This document shows, piece by piece, positions 26,349-34,113 of a stretch of DNA of 34,113 nt. The DNA lies in assembly GCA_016935155.1 (NCBI GenBank), contig JAFGRQ010000008.1:1-34113 (forward strand), given 5' to 3'. This DNA is from Candidatus Woesearchaeota archaeon (GTDB lineage Archaea; Nanobdellota; Nanobdellia; Woesearchaeales; UBA10107). The notes below the pieces were generated by a model. The model was not told where the DNA came from and did not search any database. It worked only from the letters and a program-made list of their open reading frames with translations. The position numbers and the translations under genes were made by a program. How positions within the stretch are numbered: the stretch's first letter is position 1; each line of letters begins with the position of its first letter.

Positions 26349-27085
26349 ACAGAAAAGGAGACATCAAGTTCATAATGTTTGTTATTTATCTGCTGATTGT
26401 TTTTGCTATATTGGCGTTTTTGATGCGCAATTTGGAGAAGGGAGTTGAAAAAATAACGCCGAATGCTGCCGAAAAACAGGAAGAAAGGACACAACTCCTC
26501 GATTTAACCCCCACAAAAGAATCATCCCAGATATTCAATAAAGTTGTCGGCGCTTTCAAGACGGCAAAAGACTCCCCAGTCTCACAATGTCTGGTTTTTA
26601 TGGATGAATTTTCAGACATTAAAAAATCGAATATAGAGATTTCATACCAAAAAAATGAAAAAGGAGAACTGATTTCATGGATTAAACTTGTTGATGATGA
26701 GGGAAGAATTTTAGAGTTCGAGGAAATTGCAATAAAACCATGCATTGTTGCAGGAAAAGAATCTGAAAATTTTTATGATTTAAATTTTAAAAATAAAGAC
26801 CAAGGAGAAGAAAAAGAATATCTTGAAGTTACATCGATTATAATTGCAGAGAAAGAAAAAATAATCGCAGACGGAATAAAATACGACATAGACGATAATG
26901 GCTGCTGTCCAAATAGCCCATATACAGACAACAAGAAAGTAAATCTTCTTTACAAACCAGATAAAGAACATGTTTGCTTTATTGCAACTAGAAGCGGAGG
27001 CAATTCATGCGCCGTCAATGAAAAAGCAATAGATGACGACTGCATAAGCGACGGAGATATTTTTTTAAGAATTAAAAAATGCTAA
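26345..27085 (+). CDS. Pilin-like protein
   Basis: 'MNRKGDIKFIMFVIYLLIVFAILAFLMRNLEKG' plus a Cys-containing ectodomain. Confidence 0.8.
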   Translation: MNRKGDIKFIMFVIYLLIVFAILAFLMRNLEKGVEKITPNAAEKQEERTQLLDLTPTKESSQIFNKVVGAFKTAKDSPVSQCLVFMDEFSDIKKSNIEISYQKNEKGELISWIKLVDDEGRILEFEEIAIKPCIVAGKESENFYDLNFKNKDQGEEKEYLEVTSIIIAEKEKIIADGIKYDIDDNGCCPNSPYTDNKKVNLLYKPDKEHVCFIATRSGGNSCAVNEKAIDDDCISDGDIFLRIKKC

Positions 27086-27104
27086 GGTGAAAAATGAAAA
27101 ACGC

Positions 27105-27119
27105 CAAACTAAAAGTTTG
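27105..27119. repeat. Small hairpin in the intergenic spacer
   Basis: CAAACT-AAA-AGTTTG between the 27085 stop and ATG 27146. Confidence 0.45.
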
Positions 27120-27135
27120 TCTATTTCGTTCGTAC

Positions 27136-27141
27136 GGAGGT
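27136..27141 (+). promoter_or_regulatory. Shine-Dalgarno sequence for the 27146 gene
   Basis: GGAGGT 4 nt before ATG. Confidence 0.6.
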
Positions 27142-27145
27142 ACTC

Positions 27146-27430
27146 ATGAAAAACAAAAAAGCGGAAGTTGACCCAATAAAAATTATCATGATTTTCGTGA
27201 TTCTGGCAGTTGTTGTTGCAATATTGATTTATTATTTCAACACACAGATAGGAAAATCAAAAGAAATTACGGAAAAACAGTTTGATGCGCTTGGAGACGA
27301 AGACGGCGACAATATCGCAAATTTCATTGACAAGTGTCCGGATGTTAAATCTCCGATGGGAAAACCGGAATTTGACGGATGCGCAGACCAGGCTGCATTG
27401 GATGCCGCAGAAAAGGCAGGAACAGAATAA
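27146..27430 (+). CDS. Small pilin-like protein with a TSP3/OmpA-type Ca-binding-like motif
   Basis: 'MKNKKAEVDPIKIIMIFVILAVVVAILIYYF' then 'DALGDEDGDNIANFIDKCPDVKSPMGKPEFDGC'. Confidence 0.8.
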   Translation: MKNKKAEVDPIKIIMIFVILAVVVAILIYYFNTQIGKSKEITEKQFDALGDEDGDNIANFIDKCPDVKSPMGKPEFDGCADQAALDAAEKAGTE

Positions 27431-28072
27431 ATGAGAACAAAAAGAAAAGCAGACATGACTTTGCAGAATCTTGTTTACATGATTTTGTTCGTTATTCTGT
27501 TTGGTTCACTGGCTTTGGGAGCTGCAAACAAGCTGAACGCGGCAATAATCAAGCAGGGAACAAGAGATTTTACCTCATTGAATGAACTGATTGATGATGT
27601 CGTCAAGAAAAAAGACATAGGAACAACTCTCGGAATGCCGTTTTTTATGGAAAAGGATTCTGCTGTTGTATTTTTTAAAAGCGACGAAGTTTATTTTGAA
27701 TTTACCGAACAGTTAGAAATTATAGCTGGCGAATCTACTGTGTCAACAAATCCGAGCTATAAAATAAAAAAACCAGATAGAGAAGGAAATATCTTGTGTT
27801 TGTGCAGAGAGCTTGAAAATGTCAAAATAGACAGCAAAAAATCATCAGAATATCTTTGTTCTGACAGCATATGCTATGAAATAAAAGATGTCAATATCCT
27901 CTTCAGTGTAACCGATTGCAAGACAAGAAATTATGATTGCGTGGATAAAAACGGAGACAGGATTTTGCTTAACGGATTTGATATCGTTTCAAAATATGCA
28001 AAAGAAGGCCAGGATATTTTTGTAAAAAAAACAGACGGAAAAACAGTAACAATACTGAGAGAAATTAAGTGA
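27431..28072 (+). CDS. Pilin-like protein with Cys-rich ectodomain
   Basis: 'MRTKRKADMTLQNLVYMILFVILFGSLALGAANKL'; ILCLC, YLCSDSIC, DC..RNYDC. Confidence 0.8.
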   Translation: MRTKRKADMTLQNLVYMILFVILFGSLALGAANKLNAAIIKQGTRDFTSLNELIDDVVKKKDIGTTLGMPFFMEKDSAVVFFKSDEVYFEFTEQLEIIAGESTVSTNPSYKIKKPDREGNILCLCRELENVKIDSKKSSEYLCSDSICYEIKDVNILFSVTDCKTRNYDCVDKNGDRILLNGFDIVSKYAKEGQDIFVKKTDGKTVTILREIK

Positions 28073-28503
28073 TTTTGATGCAAATCAATAAAAGGGGTGT
28101 AACGCAGCTTCTAATGCTTTTCGAGCTAGTTATTGCAGTCATCGTGATAATTGCAATGGTCGGTGTCGCAAAGAATACTGTTTCAGGAGCGAAAGTTTCA
28201 GAAAAATTCATTGCAAAGGATGCAGCACTGATGGTTGATGCTTTGCATGCCTTGCCGGGAGATGCTGTTGTTAATTATGTTGCCGTAAATATCCCTGAAC
28301 AAAAAACAATTTTGGTTTTGGGGGGATTTCTAAAACTAATTTCTGATGATGAAACAGCAATATTGGGTGCAATTAGCACACCCTACAGAGAATCAACGTC
28401 AATTTCGATAGCCGAAAATAGAGTAAGTCTCATTCCGAAGCAGACAAACACCATTATTTTTGACAAAGAAGGAAGCACAATTTCTTTGAGGCACGGGGAA
28501 TAA
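28069..28503 (+). CDS. Pilin-like protein (GTG 28069 or ATG 28078 start)
   Basis: 'MQINKRGVTQLLMLFELVIAVIVIIAMVGVAKN'; overlaps the upstream stop. Confidence 0.8.
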   Translation: MILMQINKRGVTQLLMLFELVIAVIVIIAMVGVAKNTVSGAKVSEKFIAKDAALMVDALHALPGDAVVNYVAVNIPEQKTILVLGGFLKLISDDETAILGAISTPYRESTSISIAENRVSLIPKQTNTIIFDKEGSTISLRHGE

Positions 28504-28974
28504 ATGAAACTACCGAAAAAAGCAAGCTTCGAAATCGGAGGAAAAGCACTGTTTTTTGTATTCGCTCTTATATTTTTCACTGCATTGTTTTTTGGAATAA
28601 AATGGATAATTTTTGATTTGGATGCTGCGACGCTGTTTGCACATGATAATGCATATATTGACAGTTATGTCGAAAGATTCGTGGGGACATCCGGCTGCTT
28701 TGCTCATGTTGACTCTCAGACAGGAAACATATATTCTGGAATAATAGACGCTTCAAAATTCACGCAGGACAGATTAAATTCCTGCTATCTCGAAAACTCA
28801 GGCTCCCCGTATGAATTCTTTTTGACATTGCAGTACAATGGGATTGAGGAAAAAATCGCGAGCGAAAATTACAAAATCAGGGATAAAGAATATCCCATCC
28901 TTGTTTTAGTTTATGACGGCGGAAAAATGTATTCAGGGAAACTGTTGGTTGGTGTCGGAGGTTTAGATGAATAA
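28504..28974 (+). CDS. Pilin-like protein
   Basis: 'MKLPKKASFEIGGKALFFVFALIFFTALFFGIKWI' plus an ectodomain. Confidence 0.8.
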   Translation: MKLPKKASFEIGGKALFFVFALIFFTALFFGIKWIIFDLDAATLFAHDNAYIDSYVERFVGTSGCFAHVDSQTGNIYSGIIDASKFTQDRLNSCYLENSGSPYEFFLTLQYNGIEEKIASENYKIRDKEYPILVLVYDGGKMYSGKLLVGVGGLDE

Positions 28975-29533
28975 AAAGGGGCAGCTAATCTTTGATGCAG
29001 GGGATTTGATTTTTTCTGTTGTAATACTTGTTGTTGTGCTTTTTTTCCTCGGATTTTATGTTGGCCTTCAAAAAGATGCAGTGAAGGAAAAGGCCGAGGA
29101 GAAAACAACAATTCTTTCGCAGGACAGATTTGTTTTGGATTATTTAATGATGCCAGTAAGCGACACAACATATGTAAGAGAAAAAAGATATTCCGGTTTG
29201 CAGGAAAAAGAAATTGAAACTATGAAAGAGCAAAAAATGATTATTGCAGATTTATTCTTGATAATAGGAAATGAACCGGAGTATTCCCAGAGAAGAGCGC
29301 TGGCGGACATTTATGCGATAGGAGAAAGCCGCCAAAGAACATTCGAATTATTGAGAAGTATAACCGGAGCGGAGCAGTCATTGGCATTTTATGACATAAT
29401 TGCTCTATATCCGAGCGGAAAGCAGGACATAATACGTTCTGGAGGATGTTCAATGGGGATTATCTCAACGGCATACATTCCGATGGAAAACGGAAAATCA
29501 ATGGCGGTGCAAATAAAGAAATGCAACAAGTGA
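28967..29533 (+). CDS. Pilin-like protein
   Basis: 'MNKKGQLIFDAGDLIFSVVILVVVLFFLGFYVGLQKDAVKEKAEEK'; overlaps the upstream gene by 8 bp. Confidence 0.8.
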   Translation: MNKKGQLIFDAGDLIFSVVILVVVLFFLGFYVGLQKDAVKEKAEEKTTILSQDRFVLDYLMMPVSDTTYVREKRYSGLQEKEIETMKEQKMIIADLFLIIGNEPEYSQRRALADIYAIGESRQRTFELLRSITGAEQSLAFYDIIALYPSGKQDIIRSGGCSMGIISTAYIPMENGKSMAVQIKKCNK

Positions 29534-32500
29534 ACAAAAAAGCAGGCGTAGTGCTCACCATGAGTGTTTTCGGATTTCTGATAGTTGTCGGTCTCATCTT
29601 TATGTGGCTGTCAGTGGAAAAAGTGGACGACTTTATTGGAAACAAACAGCTCAGTTTACTGATGCTTGGAAAAGACGCAGAAAAAGCGCAATTTTTTATT
29701 GAAAGGAGTGCGGATGTCGCAGCTAAAAATGCTCTATATGAGACGGTAAGCGATGCGTCAAGCTGCGGAACATATTTAGGTTATATGAGGCTGGGCAGCA
29801 CCTGTGCAGTTAATCTCGATGATGTAAAACAAAAGTATTTGGCAAACTTCAAGACAGAATTCGACAAAGTGCTTCTGACATATACCAAGGCAAATCTATT
29901 CAAAGAGAATTATGACATTTCATTCAGCGAATCTTCGAGCAAGTCTTCGTCAACAACACAAGAACAAGAAAATGCAGCGCAGGCAGGCAGTCCGAAAATG
30001 GAGTGGCCGGTGAATGGAATGATTTCTTCGTGTTTTGGGTATAGAAATCTTGCCGGAAAAAGGCAGTGGCATGACGGAATAGATATTTATGCTGCAGAAA
30101 ATACAGACGTTAAGGCGCCAGCTGACGGCGTAGTTGAAAAAATATGCTCTGATTGGACCGGTGCATGTGCCTGCAGCATTTTTGACAAGAATTGCCCGTC
30201 TTCCTGTGATGGAAAATGCGGAAATTACGGAAATTATGTTATAATAAAGCATAGCAATGATTTATACACGAGAATGAGCCACTTGAAAGAAGTTTTAGTG
30301 AAGGAAGGAGACAAAGTAATGGGGGGTGATGTTGTTGCGAAATCAGGAAACACAGGTTCATCAGAAGGTCCGCATCTGGACTTTAAGGTTTATTTAAGCA
30401 GCGACTTTACTGCAGACGTTGGAGAAGGAACATATGACAGAAATCCTCTGTGCTATCTTCCTGAAATCCCTCAAGAAATGTTTCTGAAAGAAGTTGCAGC
30501 AAGCTGTTATGATGAAGACGGAACAGGAATTCAGTTCTGCTCCGGAAAGGGAAGCACAGATTCAATTTCTTTGAGAGGAATCGCAAAACTGCCTTTTGTT
30601 TTTGGAACAGGAGTTATTTTCAAGGATGTTAAAATGACCGCTTACAGAGTTTCATTGGAATCTGATTACGATGTTTGGTCAACAGGAGAATTACCAACAG
30701 AAAAAGGACAAAGAGAAGGAACGGGATTTTGTTCGATTAGCGAAAGCAAAAGAGGGTTCTATGAAGATGTTTTGTGTCAAGGAACTGGTTTGGGTATAAA
30801 TGGAGATTATTATTATTATGAAACCATTACTCACTCAAAAGAAACCAGTCAAATCGGAACAAAAAAACAAACAGCATCAGGAACAGACTTGGTCGCTCAC
30901 AGAACAGCTGCAGTTTCGTTCGATATGATTCCGAAAGGTTCAACAATAAAAATAACATACAAGGATTGTCAAGACCAGGCGTGCTGTGATTCTTGGAGCG
31001 GAATTTATGTCGCAGAAGATACCGGTGGTGCGATGATTGCCGATTGGAAAAAAGGAATACCTCACATTGATGTTTTTGCAGGATATGGAGAAGCTGCATC
31101 AAAAGAAGCATCATGCATAGGCCTTGCAAAAGCAGATGTTGAAGTTATTTCTTCCGCAGCAGACGTCTCAAATCACGAGGGGAGCATGCAGTATTATCTG
31201 AAATCAAATTTCTTCGCAACCCTGGATTATTCTTTCAGTGAATTCAGCCAAGTAATTTCGGACTTGAACTTAATTTCAGAGAAAGTTTCAAAGGAGTGTT
31301 CAGGGGGAGATAAAACAAACTGCATTTCAAACAAATTGAAGGAAAAAAGCGCAGAACTAAAATTGAAATGGACAGCATCCTGTGATACTCCGGAAGAAAG
31401 TGCATTCAATTATTTGGTTGAAGGAATAACGTTGTGCCTGAACTCAAATAAAGAAGGATACTGTGAAATTCCGCTGACCGCCGAAATGAGAGCAAACATA
31501 AAAATTGCTCGCGACGCTGCAGCAAACACCATGCAGATAAAAACAGATTCTGCATCAGAAAATATCGCGCAGGGGTATCCTACTCATTCATTCTTCAAAG
31601 AAGATAAGTTTGAGTCAACGACTTGCGAAGAGATGGAACTGGATATTCAAAACAAAAGAGCAGAAATAAAATGCACGAGCGGAGGAACACGATTTTCTGC
31701 AAACTACGATGGAAATATTGTTCTGTACAACAAATTGAGCCCGGAGGAAAAATTAAGTACGCTGAGCTTTTTAACAGGAAATTTTGACAAAAACAAATTG
31801 ACAAAAATAGAACTTTCTTCGGAAGAATACAGAATTTGCGCCCAGTCAAAATTCATTTTATTTATGAACGGAATCTTCGAACCTTTGATTTACAAGGTCG
31901 CATTCTCTCCAGAGGACAAAGTTCCTCCGGAAAAAGCAGGATTTGATATAAAAGCAAAAGAGAATGCAGATTCTGTCATGATTGTCGAGATAACGAAACC
32001 CGCAGAAGGAGCATCGGTTTATGAAGTATATTATTCTGAAATCAAATTCAGCGACATTTCGGGTGCAGTATTTCTTGATAAAATGCAGACAGAAAAAGAA
32101 TTTGCAATGACAAAAGCAGGTTCATATTATTTTGCAGTAGTTCCTGTCGATGAAAAAGGAAACAAAGAGACAGTCGTCGAATCTGTCTTGGCCGAAGCGA
32201 AGGATAACCTGAGGCCTGGCCCGGTTTTGGGGTTGACTGCCAGTTTGGTTGAACCTATTGATGAAATACGCCCATCATTCAATTTAGAAATAGTGAAACC
32301 GACAAAAAACACAGATGATTCGGACTTAACGGATTTGAGAGGTTATTCTTTTTTCCTTTCCGAGGCAATAGGAGATTCTTGCTCACTTTCAGATGCATCA
32401 ATCGCAATAAATAATGCACTAAATACAAGAATAACACCAATTTCCGGCAATTTAGACTCGGCGGTTATTCAAATCTCAAATAAGGACAAGGCATACTGCC

Positions 32501-32583
32501 TATTAGTCATCGCGGAAGACGAAAATCAAGACGCAATTTCCGAATCTCGATATTCTGAAGAAAGCATTGTTTTGCTGAAATGA
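29530..32583 (+). CDS. Pilin-like N-terminus fused to an M23/LytM-like domain, a 3D (Asp-Asp-Asp) domain and an FN3-like C-terminus
   Basis: GTG 29530 overlaps the upstream TGA (ATG 29521 also possible; the track start 29446 is too far upstream). '(M)NKKAGVVLTMSVFGFLIVVGLIFMWLS'. M23-like 'CFGYRNLAGKRQWHDGIDIYAAENTDVKAPADGVVEK...NYVIIKHSNDLYTRMSHLKEVLVKEGDKVMGGDVVAKSGNTGSSEGPHLDFKVYL'. 3D-like 'MTAYRVS...DVLCQGTGLGING...VSFDMIPKGSTIKI...IYVAEDTGGAM...HIDVFAGYG'. Confidence 0.85.
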   Translation: MNKKAGVVLTMSVFGFLIVVGLIFMWLSVEKVDDFIGNKQLSLLMLGKDAEKAQFFIERSADVAAKNALYETVSDASSCGTYLGYMRLGSTCAVNLDDVKQKYLANFKTEFDKVLLTYTKANLFKENYDISFSESSSKSSSTTQEQENAAQAGSPKMEWPVNGMISSCFGYRNLAGKRQWHDGIDIYAAENTDVKAPADGVVEKICSDWTGACACSIFDKNCPSSCDGKCGNYGNYVIIKHSNDLYTRMSHLKEVLVKEGDKVMGGDVVAKSGNTGSSEGPHLDFKVYLSSDFTADVGEGTYDRNPLCYLPEIPQEMFLKEVAASCYDEDGTGIQFCSGKGSTDSISLRGIAKLPFVFGTGVIFKDVKMTAYRVSLESDYDVWSTGELPTEKGQREGTGFCSISESKRGFYEDVLCQGTGLGINGDYYYYETITHSKETSQIGTKKQTASGTDLVAHRTAAVSFDMIPKGSTIKITYKDCQDQACCDSWSGIYVAEDTGGAMIADWKKGIPHIDVFAGYGEAASKEASCIGLAKADVEVISSAADVSNHEGSMQYYLKSNFFATLDYSFSEFSQVISDLNLISEKVSKECSGGDKTNCISNKLKEKSAELKLKWTASCDTPEESAFNYLVEGITLCLNSNKEGYCEIPLTAEMRANIKIARDAAANTMQIKTDSASENIAQGYPTHSFFKEDKFESTTCEEMELDIQNKRAEIKCTSGGTRFSANYDGNIVLYNKLSPEEKLSTLSFLTGNFDKNKLTKIELSSEEYRICAQSKFILFMNGIFEPLIYKVAFSPEDKVPPEKAGFDIKAKENADSVMIVEITKPAEGASVYEVYYSEIKFSDISGAVFLDKMQTEKEFAMTKAGSYYFAVVPVDEKGNKETVVESVLAEAKDNLRPGPVLGLTASLVEPIDEIRPSFNLEIVKPTKNTDDSDLTDLRGYSFFLSEAIGDSCSLSDASIAINNALNTRITPISGNLDSAVIQISNKDKAYCLLVIAEDENQDAISESRYSEESIVLLK

Positions 32584-32635
32584 TAAGATGAATCAGCACC
32601 CAGCAAGGCCGTGTTGAGTTTTTCTAAAGAAAAAC

Positions 32636-32644
32636 TATTTAAAT
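32636..32644 (+). promoter_or_regulatory. Putative TATA box for the RPA-like gene
   Basis: 'CTATTTAAA' about 33-41 bp before ATG 32677. Confidence 0.5.
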
Positions 32645-32676
32645 GACCTAAAGTCATGTTTTGTTAGGGGTGTTGA

Positions 32677-33675
32677 ATGAATATTCCATACGAGGAAGTA
32701 GCTGCCAAGATAATGAAGGATGCAGGTATTTCTGAAAATGAACTCAATGAAAAAATAGAAGAAAAAATGCAGCAATTGTCTGGTTTAATTTCCAAAGACG
32801 GCGCAGCACACATTATTGCAAATGAACTAGGCGTCAAAATCATAGAGCAATTTTCGGGAAAAGTTTCTGTAAACAAAGCATTTCCAGGAATGCATTCAAT
32901 CAGTCTTCTTGTCAAAGTACAGAAAGTTTTTGATGAAAGAACTTTTGACAAGGGGAACAGAAAAGGAAAGGTAAGATCATTCACAGCAGGAGACGAAACA
33001 GGAACAACGAGAATTGTTGCGTGGAATGATTTAGTTGATAAAATTCAAACATTGAAAGAAGGAGACATAGTTCAAATTGATGATGCTTATGTGAAGGAAA
33101 ACAACGGACAGAAAGAAGTCCATCTGAATGACAAGTCAAAAATAGAGATAAACCCGCCCGGAGAAAGTGTCGGGGAAGTTAAAATCACACAGATTCAAAG
33201 AAACAGAAAAAAAATAGAGGCCCTGCAGGATAATGAAGCAAATGTAGAGATTTTAGGAACGATAGTCCAAACTTTCGAGCCAAGATTCTTCGAAGTTTGC
33301 CCTTTCTGCAACAAGAGAGCAAGAAACGTTCAGGGGGAAGGAGAATTTGTCTGCGAGGAGCATGGAAAAGTCACTCCGAAATATTCTTTTGTGCTGAATG
33401 CAATCATTGATGACGGAACAGGAACAATAAGGGCGGTATTCTTCAAGAATCAGGCAACAAACCTGACAGGAAAAACAGAAGAAGAGCTAGTTTCAATGAA
33501 GGAAAGCACAGAAAAAGTTGAACAGTTAAAGACAGATTTGCTTGGGGAAATTGTAAAAGTGATAGGCAAAGTAAACAAGAACACAATGTTCAACAGATTA
33601 GAGTTCGTTTCTCAGCTCGTGTTTAGGAATCCAGACCCAGAAGAAGAATTAAGAAGGCTGGAAGGACAAGCTTAA
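32677..33675 (+). CDS. rpa: Replication protein A / OB-fold ssDNA-binding protein
   Basis: OB-fold signatures 'VRSFTAGDETGTTRIVAWNDLVDKIQTLKEGDIVQIDDAYVKENNGQKEVHLNDKSKIEI' and zinc ribbon plus OB 'CPFCNKRARNVQGEGEFVCEEHGKVTPKYSFVLNAIIDDGTGTIRAVFFKNQATNLTG'. Confidence 0.85.
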   Translation: MNIPYEEVAAKIMKDAGISENELNEKIEEKMQQLSGLISKDGAAHIIANELGVKIIEQFSGKVSVNKAFPGMHSISLLVKVQKVFDERTFDKGNRKGKVRSFTAGDETGTTRIVAWNDLVDKIQTLKEGDIVQIDDAYVKENNGQKEVHLNDKSKIEINPPGESVGEVKITQIQRNRKKIEALQDNEANVEILGTIVQTFEPRFFEVCPFCNKRARNVQGEGEFVCEEHGKVTPKYSFVLNAIIDDGTGTIRAVFFKNQATNLTGKTEEELVSMKESTEKVEQLKTDLLGEIVKVIGKVNKNTMFNRLEFVSQLVFRNPDPEEELRRLEGQA

Positions 33676-33702
33676 ATAGTTGTTTTACTTTATTCTTCTA
33701 AA

Positions 33703-34113
33703 ATGATGTTTAAGACGCACATCGTGATAGCGTTTCTATTCGGGTTAATCGGAATTACATTATTCCATCCAGGAAATCAAGTTTTATTTGTCTCGTTAGC
33801 AGTCATTGCAGGTATTGCTCCAGACATAGATCATCCAAAATCAAAATTAGGAAGGTGGTTTAGACCATTTAATTTTTTGTTTGAACATCGAGGATTTTTC
33901 CACAGCTTTTTAGTTCTTCCAGTCATCGGAATTGCTTTGTTTTTAGCAGGACTTCCTAATTTTGCACTGCCAGTCTTAGTTGGTTACAAATCTCATTTGC
34001 TTGCCGACTTAGCAACAAAAGAAGGAATAATGCCAATTCATCCAATTTCTAGATTCAGAATTCGCGGGTTCATCAAAACAGGAGGAACATTTGAACTGCT
34101 TATATTCTTAGCA
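33703..34113 (+). CDS. YdjM/DUF457-like membrane-bound metal-dependent hydrolase, truncated at window end
   Basis: My translation: MMFKTHIVIAFLFGLIGITLFHPGNQVLFVSLAVIAGIAPDIDHPKSKLGRWFRPFNFLFEHRGFFHSFLVLP... Motifs PDIDHPKS, HRGFFHS, SHLLADLAT. Open to the window end. Confidence 0.8.
   Translation, partial: MMFKTHIVIAFLFGLIGITLFHPGNQVLFVSLAVIAGIAPDIDHPKSKLGRWFRPFNFLFEHRGFFHSFLVLPVIGIALFLAGLPNFALPVLVGYKSHLLADLATKEGIMPIHPISRFRIRGFIKTGGTFELLIFLA

Noticed and set aside
29446-29520. N-terminal extension of the M23/3D protein
   Set aside because: Overlaps the preceding pilin gene for about 75 nt and hides the KKAG motif; starts at 29521 or 29530 fit the shared pattern.
1-34113. tRNA, rRNA, transposase, integrase, or toxin-antitoxin genes
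   Set aside because: None recognised by eye on either strand; not a substitute for tRNAscan or Rfam searches.

Overview
This window is AT-rich archaeal chromosome, probably DPANN/Woesearchaeota-like. That placement rests on archaeal housekeeping genes, TATA boxes, leaderless-looking promoters and ATGA-coupled genes. Conserved housekeeping genes flank a large block of surface and secretion genes. Left flank: a truncated minus-strand membrane-anchored surface protein (1-2094), a TtuA/TtcA-family tRNA thiolase (2269-3183) and an RNase P Rpp30-like subunit (3180-3686). Right flank: an RPA/OB-fold ssDNA-binding protein (32677-33675) and a truncated YdjM-like membrane metal-dependent hydrolase (33703-end). 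Between them lies about 28.9 kb, all on the + strand. It encodes three giant Sec-signal surface proteins (about 1.7k, 2.0k and 1.1k aa). It also encodes 17 proteins that each start with a short K(K/R)(G/A/S)-x motif followed directly by one hydrophobic helix, like class III (prepilin/archaellin-type) signal peptides. The members range from 44 aa to about 1055 aa. The last gene combines this N-terminus with an M23/LytM-like domain (with an altered HxH motif, HLD) and a 3D domain, which is odd for an archaeon without murein. No pilus ATPase, TadC/PilC platform or prepilin peptidase is encoded in the window. My main candidate for an undescribed system is this multi-pilin-like surface complex with a terminal wall-hydrolase-like gene. 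Two small members (25206-25340 and 26181-26348) are absent from the supplied ORF track. All homology calls come from reading motifs; no searches were run.
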